Notes: a model not told the origin generated them from the letters alone. DNA of 36,748 nt from Deltaproteobacteria bacterium (GCA_016234845.1 JACRNP010000203.1:1-36748); one strand, 5' to 3'; numbered from the stretch's first letter, positions 1 to 8,224 are shown. Numbers and translations are program-made.

Positions 1-104
1 AGGCGTACGGGTGGGAGACGTACTTCATCGTCAGCGCCCTCGCCGCGATCCCGGGGCTGCTGCTCCTGCTGCGGTACGATCGGTGGCAGGCCCCGGCGAC
101 GTGA
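1..104 (+). CDS. MFS permease, C-terminal end only (AmpG-like)
   Basis: Only the last 33 codons are inside the window, in the frame whose TGA is 102-104. They encode a hydrophobic segment ending with a short charged tail (YFIVSALAAIPGLLLLLRY, then DRWQAPAT). A final helix with an A-x-P-G-L-L-L-L pattern after an aromatic Tyr-Phe is typical of the last transmembrane helix of AmpG/MFS-type permeases. The substrate cannot be judged from this fragment. The next gene begins 28 bp downstream on the same strand, so the two could be co-transcribed. The family call rests on one helix only. Confidence 0.5.
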   Translation, partial: AYGWETYFIVSALAAIPGLLLLLRYDRWQAPAT

Positions 105-132
105 GCTGGTCGCTCCTTGCTACAATAGCTTG

Positions 133-1869
133 ATGCTCCCACGCGAAAACATCCTCGTCGTCGACCTGACCTCCGGGCGGACGCGGCGGGAGGAGATACC
201 GCCGGAGCTGCTCCACGCGTACCTGGGCGGCAGGGGGCTCGGCGTTCGCCTCCTTCGCGGGCGGCACACGTTGCCGCCGTACGACCCGGCGATGCCCCTG
301 ATCTTCGCCACCGGCCCCCTGTGCGGGACGGCCGCGCCGACCTCCGCGCGCCTATCCGTGGTGTCCCGCTCCCCGCTCACCGGCACGGTGTACGACTGCT
401 CGGCGGGCGGCCGTTTCGCGTGGCGCCTGCGCGCATCGGGGCTCCTCGCCGTCCTCGTCGAAGGGAGGAGCCCGCGTCCCGTCGCCCTCGCGATCACCTC
501 CGCCGGGGAGGAGATCGTCCCCGCGGACGCGCTGTGGGGGATGGAGATCGGCGACACGGTCCGCGCCCTCTCCTCCCGCGGCAGCGTCGCGGCGATCGGC
601 CCCGCCGGGGAGAACGGGGTGCTCTTCGCCAACGTCATGATGGGCGAGGGGAACGCGGTCGGACGCGGCGGCCTGGGCGCGGTGATGGGATCGAAGAACC
701 TGAAGGCGGTGGCGGTGGACGGCGACCGGCGGACGCCCGTGGCCGACCGGGACCGGCTCGACCGGGCGCGCGCCGACGCGATGCGCCTGTTCCGCGCCTC
801 CCCGGTGATCTTCGGGGAGCTCGGGATCGCGGCGTTCGGGACCCCCGCGCTGGTCGACCTCATGCGGCAGCGGCGAATGGCGCCGACGGAGAATTTCCGC
901 CGGACCGTCTTCGAGGAATCCTCCGCGTACTCCGGCCCGGCGATCCGGGCGGCGTACGGCGCGAGGAAGGACGGCTGCTTCGGGTGCCCGATCCAGTGCA
1001 AGAAGAGCGGAACGGACGGCCGCCACCTGCCGGAGTACGAGACGGTCTCCCACTTCGGCGCCCTGAACGGCATCTCCGACATCCACGCCATCGTCCGGTC
1101 GAACGACGTCTGCAATGCGACGGGGATGGACACGATCTCCGCCGCGGCGACCCTGTCCGCCTGGGGGGAGGCGCGGGGGCGGTTCCCGTCTCCGGACGAA
1201 GTCGTCCCGCTCCTGCGCGACATCGCGGCGCGGCGCGGGGAGGGGGGGCTCCTCGCGGAAGGGTCCCGGCGCGTCGCGGAGGCGCTCGGGCGCCCCGGGC
1301 TCTCGATGACCGTCAAGTCGCTGGAGCTTCCCGCCTACGACCCCCGGGGGGCGTACGGGATGGCGCTGGCGTACTGCACCAGCAACCGGGGAGGGTGCCA
1401 CCTGCGCGCGTACCCGATCTCGCACGAGATCCTCCGCAAACCGGTCGCCTCGGACCGGTTCTCGTTCTCGGGGAAGGCGCGGATGATCAAGATCGCCGAG
1501 GACGTGAACGCCGCGATCGACTCGCTGGTCGCGTGCAAGTTCGCCTTCTTCGGCGCGTCGCTCGAGGAGTACGCCGAGCTGCTGTCCGGAGCGACCGGCG
1601 GGCATCACACTCCGCAGGACCTGAAGGCGATCGGGGAGCGGGTGTGCCTCACCGAACGGTTCTACAACGCGGAGAACGGGTTCGCGCGGGCCGACGACGG
1701 CCTGCCGGAGCGGTTCTTCACGGAGCCGGGATCCTCGGGAGAGGGGATCGAGGTGCCGCCGATCGACCGCGCCCGCTTCGAGGAGGAGTTGACGAAATAT
1801 TACCGGATCCGGGGGCTCGCGGACGACGGATCGTTCCCGGACCCCGCGTTCCTTTCGGGGCAGCCGTGA
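133..1869 (+). CDS. Aldehyde:ferredoxin oxidoreductase family protein (W/Mo-bis-pterin)
   Basis: This 578-residue protein has the usual length and layout of the AOR family. These cytoplasmic enzymes oxidise aldehydes to carboxylates with ferredoxin, using a tungsten or molybdenum bis-pterin and one [4Fe-4S] cluster. The N-terminus carries the family's Y-L-G-G-R-G-L-G motif near residue 30, and G-R-G-G-L-G-A-V-M-G-S-K-N-L-K follows near residues 177-191. The cluster cysteines are visible as C-x2-C-x3-C at 282, 285 and 289, with the distant fourth as C468. The ATG at 133 is preferred over an adjacent TTG at 130 because the protein then begins like the family. No Shine-Dalgarno is visible, but a TACAAT hexamer lies at 121-126. 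The stop overlaps the start of the class II aldolase gene (GTGA), so the two are translationally coupled. The aldehyde substrate is unknown; the metal (W rather than Mo) is assumed from the family. Confidence 0.93.
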   Translation: MLPRENILVVDLTSGRTRREEIPPELLHAYLGGRGLGVRLLRGRHTLPPYDPAMPLIFATGPLCGTAAPTSARLSVVSRSPLTGTVYDCSAGGRFAWRLRASGLLAVLVEGRSPRPVALAITSAGEEIVPADALWGMEIGDTVRALSSRGSVAAIGPAGENGVLFANVMMGEGNAVGRGGLGAVMGSKNLKAVAVDGDRRTPVADRDRLDRARADAMRLFRASPVIFGELGIAAFGTPALVDLMRQRRMAPTENFRRTVFEESSAYSGPAIRAAYGARKDGCFGCPIQCKKSGTDGRHLPEYETVSHFGALNGISDIHAIVRSNDVCNATGMDTISAAATLSAWGEARGRFPSPDEVVPLLRDIAARRGEGGLLAEGSRRVAEALGRPGLSMTVKSLELPAYDPRGAYGMALAYCTSNRGGCHLRAYPISHEILRKPVASDRFSFSGKARMIKIAEDVNAAIDSLVACKFAFFGASLEEYAELLSGATGGHHTPQDLKAIGERVCLTERFYNAENGFARADDGLPERFFTEPGSSGEGIEVPPIDRARFEEELTKYYRIRGLADDGSFPDPAFLSGQP

Positions 1870-3053
1870 GGGACCTGATCGAAAAGTACGCCGGGAAACT
1901 GGCGCGGGACCGCTCGGCCGCGCCCGGACGGATCGGCTTCGCCGCGAACGACGACGCGATGGTCGAGGGGGGGGCGTCCGACCTTTCGCGCCTTTCGTCC
2001 GACGTGCTGTCGCGCCTGTCCTGCCTCGGGATGCTCGCCGCCGTCCCGTCCCTCCCGTTCCCCGAGTACCTGGTCCGCCGCGCGGCGGCGGACGTCGCCG
2101 CCCTCGTGCCGCTCGACACCGAGACGCGCACCTTCCTCCACGACATCCCGTTCGTGCGGAAGGAGGAGCTCCGGGCCGATCCGGCCGGGCGGATCGCGTC
2201 GCTCCTTTCCGCGCGGAAAGGCGTCGTGGCGGAAGGGATCGGGATCGTCGCCGCCGGCCCGGTGACGCTGGAGCAGGCGTACATCCACTACTCCTCCGTC
2301 TTCCACGCCTGCTACGTGAAATACCTGCTCGACGCGCTGCGGGACGGGTTCCGCCTCCCCGGCGAGGCGGAGGCGTTCCGCGCGTTCCGGGAGGAGCGCC
2401 TCCCCGCGCCGTCCGCGGAGGGACTCGCCTTCCGTCCCGGTCCGCTCGGGGCGCCCGAGGAGGTCCTCGCGGAGATCCGGGACGTCGGGCGGTACACGGT
2501 GGAGCGGGGGCTGGTCGACTCCTTCTTCGGGAACATCTCGTACCGCGTCGGGGACACGATCTACATCTCCCAGACCGCCGCCTCCCTGGACGAGCTGTCC
2601 GGATGCGTCGACCCGGTGCCGATGGACAACCGGTCCACGGCCGGGATCACGGCGTCGAGCGAGCTGCTCGCCCACCGGAGGATCTACGAGGCGACCGGTG
2701 CGACCGCCGTCCTCCACGGCCACCCGAAATTCGCCGTCGCGATGAGCATGCTGTGCGACGAGGCCGGCTGCCCCGTAAAGGATTGCTGGAAGGATTGTCT
2801 CCGCGTGCGGATGCTGGGGGACACGCCGGTGGTCGCGGGGGAGATCGGCGCCGGGGGGCTCGCCGTCCGCGTCCCGCCCGTCATCGGGGCGCCCGGAAAG
2901 GCGATCGTCTACGGCCACGGGGTGTTCGCCGTGGGACGCGACGGGTTCGAGGAGGCGTTCCGCTCGATGGTGGCGGTGGAGAACCGTTGCCGGGAGGAGT
3001 ATTTCCGCCGCCTCGACGCGCGCCGCGGCCCCGGTCAGTCGAAGTCCGAGTAG
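1866..3053 (+). CDS. Class II aldolase/adducin-family protein with a second, degenerate N-terminal copy
   Basis: This 395-residue protein starts at a GTG inside the stop codon of the AOR gene. The C-terminal domain (about 195-385) is a class II aldolase/adducin domain, with the metal-binding H-G-H-P-K-F motif and the Y-G-H-G-V-F-A-V-G segment that supplies the third histidine. The N-terminal half (about 20-190) seems to be a decayed copy of the same fold: L-H-D-I-P-F sits where H-G-H-P-K-F is expected, and A-E-G-I-G-I-V-A-A-G then A-Y-I-H-Y-S-S-V-F parallels the last strand and helix of the active copy. Family members cleave or epimerise phosphorylated sugars or sugar acids. Coupling to an aldehyde oxidoreductase suggests that the aldehyde released by the aldolase is oxidised by AOR, which is inference. 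The 3' end overlaps the convergent HD-domain gene by 19 bp. Confidence 0.85.
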   Translation: MRDLIEKYAGKLARDRSAAPGRIGFAANDDAMVEGGASDLSRLSSDVLSRLSCLGMLAAVPSLPFPEYLVRRAAADVAALVPLDTETRTFLHDIPFVRKEELRADPAGRIASLLSARKGVVAEGIGIVAAGPVTLEQAYIHYSSVFHACYVKYLLDALRDGFRLPGEAEAFRAFREERLPAPSAEGLAFRPGPLGAPEEVLAEIRDVGRYTVERGLVDSFFGNISYRVGDTIYISQTAASLDELSGCVDPVPMDNRSTAGITASSELLAHRRIYEATGATAVLHGHPKFAVAMSMLCDEAGCPVKDCWKDCLRVRMLGDTPVVAGEIGAGGLAVRVPPVIGAPGKAIVYGHGVFAVGRDGFEEAFRSMVAVENRCREEYFRRLDARRGPGQSKSE

Positions 3054-4225
3054 ATCTCCCCGAAGTTCAGCCCCGCGTACTGCGTTTTCTGCTCCTGTTC
3101 CCGGATCTTGACCTTCGCGTACTGCAGGTCCTGGCTGGTGCTCCCGTTGCGGATCCCCGCGTACGCCTCCACGAACGCCGCGAGGTTGTCGGCCCGCTTC
3201 ACGAGCTCGCCGTCCTTGGGGTTGTTGGAGTCGTCGTTGTACCGTTCGTGCAGCTCCGCCGCGGGCACGGTCACGACCTTCCCGTCCACGGTCGCGAAGT
3301 TCTCGAACTCGTGCTCCGCGAACATCTCGAAGTCGGCGTGCCACCCTTCCGGCAGCAGCCCGTACACCTCCTTGTCCAGCATCTCCTTCTCGTACCCCTT
3401 GATCAGGTCGCTCAATCCCTCCACCGACCGTTTCACCGGGGAGATGATGTCGCGCGTGAGGACCTCCGGAAGGTCGTGGAACAGGCCGGTGAGGAAGTTG
3501 TTCACGCACCGGCGCGGGCACGCGCGGATCTCGAGCGAAAAGAGGTAGGAGAGGATCCCGACGTAGAGGGAGTGGCCGAGCACCGAGGTCTTCGGGATGC
3601 GGTGAAGGTGCGCCCACCGGGTCTGGAACCGGAGCTGCCCGCACAGGTCGATGAAGTTCCGGAACCGGCGCTCCCCGTCCAGCAGCGCCATCCCCTTCAG
3701 GTCCCCGAACCGCGCGATCTTCGCCTCGAGGTCGCCCCGGATGTCGTCGATCTCGTACCCGCCGGGATTGGCGCGCGCGACGATCTGGAATTCCCAGCGC
3801 GTCGCGTAGAAGTGCGCGGCGTTCAGGATCCGCCGCTCGATGCCGTCCTCCGGCTCGAGGAAGTGGTCCTGGTACCTCCGGCAGAACGCCTTCCCCAGCG
3901 GGGAGATGACCTGGCGCAGCTCGCCGTACACCCAGTCGTTCAACTGCTTGTATTTCCGGGTGTCGGCCTTGATCTTGTAGAATATCTGGGGTTTGAGGTC
4001 GGTGATGACGATCCGCTGCAGCAGCTCGAAGATCCCCGCCTCGACCATCCGCTGCCACTGCACCGGCGTTCCCGCCTCCTCCTCCACCCGGGCGAGGAAG
4101 TGGGCGACGATCATCTTGTGGGCCTGCTTGTCCAGCTCGATCAGCTCGACCGGGCGGATCTTGTCGTTCCACCGCTGCATGTACGCGGCGTCGAACAGCT
4201 TGAGGAGCAGCGCCTTCCGGATCAT
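3035..4225 (-). CDS. HD-domain phosphohydrolase (HD_3 / YfbR-like)
   Basis: This 396-residue protein starts at the ATG ending at 4225 (MIRKALLLKLFDAAYM). The second half shows the metal-binding pattern of HD hydrolases: L-G-H-S-L-Y-V supplies the first histidine, G-L-F-H-D-L-P-E is the HD pair followed by the P-E typical of YfbR-type nucleotidases, and L-V-K-R-A-D-N-L carries the last aspartate. The first 200 residues have no motif I recognise and make the protein about twice as long as YfbR, so the 5'-nucleotidase activity known for YfbR should not be assumed. It lies 26 bp downstream of the OmpA-type lipoprotein gene, which follows metX, all on the minus strand. The 3' end overlaps the class II aldolase gene tail to tail. 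Confidence 0.85.
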   Translation of the reverse strand: MIRKALLLKLFDAAYMQRWNDKIRPVELIELDKQAHKMIVAHFLARVEEEAGTPVQWQRMVEAGIFELLQRIVITDLKPQIFYKIKADTRKYKQLNDWVYGELRQVISPLGKAFCRRYQDHFLEPEDGIERRILNAAHFYATRWEFQIVARANPGGYEIDDIRGDLEAKIARFGDLKGMALLDGERRFRNFIDLCGQLRFQTRWAHLHRIPKTSVLGHSLYVGILSYLFSLEIRACPRRCVNNFLTGLFHDLPEVLTRDIISPVKRSVEGLSDLIKGYEKEMLDKEVYGLLPEGWHADFEMFAEHEFENFATVDGKVVTVPAAELHERYNDDSNNPKDGELVKRADNLAAFVEAYAGIRNGSTSQDLQYAKVKIREQEQKTQYAGLNFGEIYSDFD

Positions 4226-4251
4226 CGGACCGTCCCTTCGCCGCGGGGCAC

Positions 4252-5220
4252 CTACTCCCTCGGGACCAGGTTGATCTCGATCCGCCGGTTCTTCGCCCGC
4301 CCCTCCGGCGCGGCGTTGTCCCCGACCGGCTTGTACTCCCCGTAGCCGACCGCGGAGAGCTGCGCCGGATCGATCCCCTGCTGCTGCAGGAACCGGGTCA
4401 CGTTGATCGCCCGCGCGGCGGACAGCTCCCAGTTCGTCGGGTATTTCTTCGCCAGCGCCCCGAGGATCTGCACGTTGTCGGTGTGCCCCTCGATCCGGAT
4501 CGACTTGTCCTTCACCTCCTTGAGGATCGATATGACCTTGTCCAGGATCGCGAGCCCGCCCTCCTTCACCTCGGCCTTCCCGGAATCGAACAGGATCGAG
4601 TCCACCATGTTGACCGTGAGCTTTCCCTTGAGCTCCGAGATCGTCACCTGACCCGCGGAGATCTCCTTCTTCATCTTCTCCATCAGGCTCTCGTAGGTGG
4701 AGCTGGTCTTCCGGACCTCCTCCTCCTTGGCCACCCGCAGCCCCTCGGCCTCGCGCTCGAGGTCGGCGACCCGTTTCGTCTTCTCGTCCAGCGCCTTCTG
4801 AAGGCCGGCGTTCTCCCGCTTCAGCTTCCCGTTCTCCGTCTCGAGGTCGGCCACCTTGCGGCGCAGCTCGAAGATGTTCTGGGAGAGGGTGTCGGACTTC
4901 GCCTGCAGCACCTTCTCGAGCTCCTCCTTGTCGGCGGAGAGCTTGTCCCGCTGCCCGGTGACGTACGCCAGGTCGGTCGTCAGCTTGTCGCGCTGGAGCG
5001 TCATCCCGGCGAGGTCGGAGATCAGCCGCTCGTTGCGGGTCTTCAGGGCGGAGTTCTCCGCGGAAAGGTCGTCGTGCCTCTTCTGGAGCGCGGAGAGCTG
5101 CTTCGCCAGCGTGTCGGCCTCGTCGACCTTCTTCTGGTAGGTGCCCTGCATGACCGAGCACGCGGACATGCCGATCGCCAGCGCGGCGACCAGCGCCGCA
5201 AGGACCGCCTTCTTCACCAT
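4252..5220 (-). CDS. OmpA/MotB-domain lipoprotein with long coiled coil
   Basis: This 322-residue protein begins with a signal peptide (MVKKAVLAALVAALAIG) followed by M-S-A-C, a slightly atypical lipobox with Cys21 as the likely lipidated residue. Residues about 30-190 are a heptad-rich coiled coil full of Lys, Glu, Leu and Gln. The C-terminal 120 residues are an OmpA_C domain: F-D-S-G-K-A-E-V, the peptidoglycan-binding G-H-T-D-N, L-S-A-A-R-A with the conserved arginine, and the closing G-R-A-K-N-R-R-I-E-I. The protein is probably anchored in the outer membrane, spans the periplasm through the coiled coil and grips diaminopimelate in peptidoglycan. Flagellar MotB is excluded because there is no N-terminal transmembrane proton-channel helix and no flagellar genes are nearby. 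It is 30 bp downstream of metX. Confidence 0.9.
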   Translation of the reverse strand: MVKKAVLAALVAALAIGMSACSVMQGTYQKKVDEADTLAKQLSALQKRHDDLSAENSALKTRNERLISDLAGMTLQRDKLTTDLAYVTGQRDKLSADKEELEKVLQAKSDTLSQNIFELRRKVADLETENGKLKRENAGLQKALDEKTKRVADLEREAEGLRVAKEEEVRKTSSTYESLMEKMKKEISAGQVTISELKGKLTVNMVDSILFDSGKAEVKEGGLAILDKVISILKEVKDKSIRIEGHTDNVQILGALAKKYPTNWELSAARAINVTRFLQQQGIDPAQLSAVGYGEYKPVGDNAAPEGRAKNRRIEINLVPRE

Positions 5221-5250
5221 GGGTTTCCTCCCGTGTCCGTTCTCGGTTCC

Positions 5251-6483
5251 TTACGGCTTCGCCGCGACGTTCCCGAGGAAATCCTGAAGCACCCGGATCA
5301 TCTTGCTCTTCACGCCGGGCCTGCCCCCTTCCGGCGGCTTCTCGTATTCGATGAGGAAGGCGTCGTGCCCGTGGATCGTGGACAGCTCGAGGCACGCCAC
5401 CGCCAGCCCGTTCTGCATCAGCGCGTTGCGGATCTCCTGGGACTGGTACGTCGGGTAGAGCCAGTCCGTGTCGAACGACACGATCAGGAACTTCGCCTTC
5501 ACCCCGGCGAACGACTTCGACAGGTACCCGGACGGCTCGGAGATGTCGAAGATGTCGATCGCCTTGGTGATCGACAGGTACGAGTTGGCGTCGAACTTCC
5601 GGTCGAAGACGAAGATGTCCCCCTGGTGCTTCAGGTACCCCTCCACCTGGAACTCGACGGCGGAGTGGTGCCCGATCGTCCCCTCCCCCGGCCGCTTCGC
5701 GGCGCCCTTGGCCGCCAGCTGCTTCATCCTCCCGAACTTCTCGTGCATCTTCTTGTCCGACAGGTAGGTGATGAATCCCACCATCCGGGCGACGGAGAGG
5801 CCTCCCTCCGGGACCGTTCCCCAGGCGTAGTAGTCGCCCCCGTGGAAATTCGGATCCGCCAGGATCGCCGCCCGCCCCACGTGGTTGAACGCGATCTGCT
5901 GGGGCGAGTGGCGCGCGGTCGTCGCGATCGGGATGGAGGACGCCACCCGCTCGGGGTAGTCCACCGCCCACTGGAGCGCCTGCATCCCCCCCATCGAGCC
6001 GCCGATCACGGAGAGCAGCTTCTGGATCCCGAGGTGGTCGATCAGGTACCGCTGCGCGCGGACCATGTCGCCGACGGTCACCACCGGAAACGAGAGGCCG
6101 TACGGCTTCCCGGTCTTCGGATCGACCGATCCGGGGCCCGTGCTGCCGTAGCAGCTGCCGATCACGTTCGAGCAGATGACGAAATATTTCTCCGTGTCGA
6201 GCGCGCGCCCCGGCCCGATGAGGAAGTCCCACCACCCCGGCTTGTCCTTCGAGGGGTCCTGCCCCGGAAGGTAGCCCGCCGCGTGGGCGCTCCCGGAGAA
6301 GGCGTGCAGCACCAGGATCGCGTTGCTCTTTTCGCGATTGGGCTTTCCGTACGTCTCGTAGGCGATCGTGATGGGGCCGAGCTTCCCCCCCCCGTCGAGG
6401 GGCATCTCGTGCGGCGGCTCGGCGAAGGTGTACCGTTTCGTCTCCACGAAACCGACCGAACCTTGCGGCAGGTGCGTTTTCAT
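5251..6483 (-). CDS. metX: Homoserine O-acyltransferase (MetX-type)
   Basis: This 410-residue alpha/beta-hydrolase-fold enzyme activates homoserine by O-acylation, the first committed step to methionine. The family signature N-V-I-G-S-C-Y-G-S-T-G-P lies near residues 108-119. The nucleophile elbow G-G-S-M-G-G-M carries the catalytic serine, F-D-T-D-W-L-Y-P the aspartate and I-H-G-H-D-A-F-L the histidine, so the triad is complete. MetX-fold enzymes include both acetyl- and succinyl-transferases; I cannot assign the acyl donor from sequence alone. The start is the ATG ending at 6483. No Shine-Dalgarno precedes it, but TATTAT on the minus strand (6491-6496) lies 7 nt upstream, so the mRNA may be leaderless. 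I see no SAM-binding riboswitch in the 119-bp upstream gap. Confidence 0.93.
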   Translation of the reverse strand: MKTHLPQGSVGFVETKRYTFAEPPHEMPLDGGGKLGPITIAYETYGKPNREKSNAILVLHAFSGSAHAAGYLPGQDPSKDKPGWWDFLIGPGRALDTEKYFVICSNVIGSCYGSTGPGSVDPKTGKPYGLSFPVVTVGDMVRAQRYLIDHLGIQKLLSVIGGSMGGMQALQWAVDYPERVASSIPIATTARHSPQQIAFNHVGRAAILADPNFHGGDYYAWGTVPEGGLSVARMVGFITYLSDKKMHEKFGRMKQLAAKGAAKRPGEGTIGHHSAVEFQVEGYLKHQGDIFVFDRKFDANSYLSITKAIDIFDISEPSGYLSKSFAGVKAKFLIVSFDTDWLYPTYQSQEIRNALMQNGLAVACLELSTIHGHDAFLIEYEKPPEGGRPGVKSKMIRVLQDFLGNVAAKP

Positions 6484-6490
6484 TGGGGTA

Positions 6491-6496
6491 ATAATA
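6491..6496 (-). promoter_or_regulatory. metX: Candidate -10 hexamer immediately upstream of metX
   Basis: TATTAT reads on the minus strand and is separated from the metX ATG by 7 nt. A transcript from this element would start at or next to the start codon. No good -35 match is seen at 16-18 bp, so the call is tentative. Confidence 0.35.
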
Positions 6497-6552
6497 CCAG
6501 AGAACGCACGGAACGGATCCGCCGGGAGTTCACCGGGAACCGCGCAGGCCTC

Positions 6553-6570
6553 CGCCCCGCGCGCGGGGCG
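6553..6570. repeat. Perfect 18-bp GC palindrome between metX and the small coiled-coil gene
   Basis: CGCCCCGCGCGCGGGGCG is its own reverse complement. It lies downstream of the stop of the coiled-coil gene (minus strand) and upstream of metX. It would form a strong hairpin in RNA of either strand. No T-run follows on either side, so it is not a standard intrinsic terminator; it could block 3' exonucleases or aid rho-dependent ending. Confidence 0.5.
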
Positions 6571-6602
6571 CGCTTCGGACGTTCCCTGCCCGCCCGGACG
6601 GC

Positions 6603-6908
6603 TCAGCGCCTGCCGGTTCCGGTCTTGCGGAATCGCTGGAACGTGCTGTCGACGGACCGCTTGAGGTCGTCCAGGGCGTCATCCGCCCCTTTCTTCAGCC
6701 GGCCCCAGCTCGTCTCCCCCGCCGCCCGGACGACCTTGATCCTCTCCCTCGCCGCATCGGCTTTCGACTGCAGCACCGCGACCTGCCGGGAGATGATGTC
6801 CCGCACGTCCGCCGTGGCCCCGTCGGCCTTCCTCTTCAAGGATTCGATGTCTTCTCCCAGATGTTCGAGCCGGGTCTCCACTTTCCTCAGATAGGCGTTC
6901 CGTATCAT
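6603..6908 (-). CDS. Small coiled-coil protein (Sll1863 stress-response-like)
   Basis: This 101-residue charged helical protein (MIRNAYLRKVETRLEHLGED at the start) has a coiled-coil core and the family-like ending W-G-R-L-K-K-G-A-D-D-A-L-D-D-L-K-R-S, then a basic tail. Small soluble proteins with this W-x-x-L-K-x-G-x-D-x-A-W/L-D-x-L-K pattern are often annotated as Sll1863-family stress-response proteins, but their molecular role is not known. The start is the ATG ending at 6908, with a clear AAGGAG about 9 nt upstream. An inverted repeat (6928-6974) occupies the 77-bp gap to the upstream ATPase gene and could control it. No catalytic residues are apparent. Confidence 0.75.
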   Translation of the reverse strand: MIRNAYLRKVETRLEHLGEDIESLKRKADGATADVRDIISRQVAVLQSKADAARERIKVVRAAGETSWGRLKKGADDALDDLKRSVDSTFQRFRKTGTGRR

Positions 6909-6927
6909 CGCCGCACTCCTTTTCCCT

Positions 6928-6974
6928 CGAATCACCCTCAGGTATAGATGCGCGTTCCAGGAGGGTGGGATTCG
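6928..6974. promoter_or_regulatory. Imperfect inverted repeat upstream of the small coiled-coil gene
   Basis: CGAATCACCCTC (6928-6939) pairs with GAGGGTGGGATTCG (6961-6974), leaving a two-base GG bulge and a 21-nt loop. On the minus strand it ends about 12 nt before the AAGGAG of the downstream gene, and the loop contains TATACC. It could be an operator around a promoter, an mRNA hairpin in the leader, or the end structure of the ATPase transcript. No T-run follows. Confidence 0.4.
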
Positions 6975-6985
6975 GGAAGTCGAGA

Positions 6986-8200
6986 TCACAGTTCGGCAAA
7001 CGGAAGGGCGACGGCGTCCGGCGCCAACGAAATCGCCACATCGCCCGGGTGGACCACGAAACCTTTCTCCGTCTGCCCGTAGAGGTCTTTCCGGAATGAA
7101 ACGATGTTTCTCGCCATGGCGCGATCGGGAGTCGCCGACATCCTGATCTCGATCGGGATCAGCTTGCCCTCGGTTTCCACGATCAGATCCACCTCGACGC
7201 CGGCGGACGTTCTCCAGAAATGGAGTTGCGCCCGCTCTCCCCTCCCGGACAGCCGCCTCACGACTTCGCCGACGACGGCCGTCTCGAAGATGGCGCCGCC
7301 CATCGGGCCGGACATGGCGTGCTCCGCGTCCTTCAATCCCGCCAGGTAACACAAGGTGCCCACATCCGCGAAGTAGACCTTGGGCGTCCTGACAAGGCGC
7401 TTTTCCACGTCGCGGTATAACGGGCGGAGAATGAAGATCTGGCCGGTGGCCTCGAGCACGGAGATCCATGCCTTGACCGTGTTGACAGCGAGGCCCAGGT
7501 CCCGGGCGAGGTCGGTGACATTCAGCAGTTGAGCGCTTCGCGCCGCCAGGGCCCGGAGAAATGTGTGGAACTGCGCGAGGTCCCCGATCTGACGATAGGA
7601 ACGGAGATCCCGTTCGAGGTAACTCTGGATGTAGCCTGCGTGCCAGCGGCCGATATCCCGCTTCGGATTCGCCGCGATTTCCGGATAGCCTCCCTTGAGG
7701 AAACTCTCCCACAGATCGCGGAACATGAATTGGTGGCTCTCCGACCGGGCTCCGGGCTCCCAGGGAAAGTTGGCGTGCGGGGTCTTCGCGATCTCCCGGT
7801 AGGAAAGCGGCAACAGCTTCAGCACGGCGGCCCTGCCCGCGAGGGATCCCGGGGGGGGTTCCGGTACGGGCGGGCTCCGGTAGCCGGTCAACAGGTACTG
7901 ACCGGTCTTGCCCCTGCACTTGTCGATCCGTTCCTTGATGTACGGCATCAGGCCGGGAACGTACCGGACCTCGTCCAGGATCACCGGCGGCGGATTCCAT
8001 TCGAGGAACGTCCGCGGATCTTCCGCGGCCGCGGCACGAACGTCCGGGGGCTCCAGGGAGACGTACCGGTGGGTCTCCCGGAAAAGGTGCCGCAGGATCG
8101 TCGTTTTCCCCGACCGCCTCGGGCCGGTAAGGATGACGGCGGGAAAGTCCCTTGCCGCCTTGCGGACGACGGGCTCAAGGGATCGGTCTATGTACGTCAT
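6986..8200 (-). CDS. AAA-family ATPase with DUF4143 domain
   Basis: This 404-residue protein has the AAA_14 plus DUF4143 layout. Walker A is G-P-R-R-S-G-K-T-T (about residues 26-34), Walker B is V-I-L-D-E-V, and S-L-A-G-R follows the sensor region. The C-terminal half has the DUF4143 pattern: G-G-Y-P-E, the D-L-A-R-D-L-G-L helix-turn-helix-like stretch, and E-V-D-L-I-V-E near the end. These ATPases are common, often horizontally spread and of unsettled role; no partner is encoded next to it. One stretch (Y-R-S-P-P-V-P-E-P-P-P-G, after L-L-T-G) departs strongly from the usual sequence while keeping the usual length, next to a C/G homopolymer run in the DNA. The ATG ending at 8200 is preceded by AGGGGG. 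The upstream region is AT-rich. Confidence 0.88.
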   Translation of the reverse strand: MTYIDRSLEPVVRKAARDFPAVILTGPRRSGKTTILRHLFRETHRYVSLEPPDVRAAAAEDPRTFLEWNPPPVILDEVRYVPGLMPYIKERIDKCRGKTGQYLLTGYRSPPVPEPPPGSLAGRAAVLKLLPLSYREIAKTPHANFPWEPGARSESHQFMFRDLWESFLKGGYPEIAANPKRDIGRWHAGYIQSYLERDLRSYRQIGDLAQFHTFLRALAARSAQLLNVTDLARDLGLAVNTVKAWISVLEATGQIFILRPLYRDVEKRLVRTPKVYFADVGTLCYLAGLKDAEHAMSGPMGGAIFETAVVGEVVRRLSGRGERAQLHFWRTSAGVEVDLIVETEGKLIPIEIRMSATPDRAMARNIVSFRKDLYGQTEKGFVVHPGDVAISLAPDAVALPFAEL

Positions 8201-8224
8201 GACGCCCCCTGGAATCTCATAGCT

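Noticed and set aside
4252-5220. Calling the OmpA-domain protein MotB
   Set aside because: It has a lipoprotein signal instead of a MotB transmembrane proton-channel helix, and no flagellar genes are nearby.
6553-6570. GC palindrome as an intrinsic terminator
   Set aside because: Neither side has a T-run, so it is listed as a palindrome only.
6484-6602. SAM-responsive riboswitch upstream of metX
   Set aside because: The gap shows only a GC palindrome and a -10-like box; I cannot see the conserved core or multi-helix layout of a SAM riboswitch.
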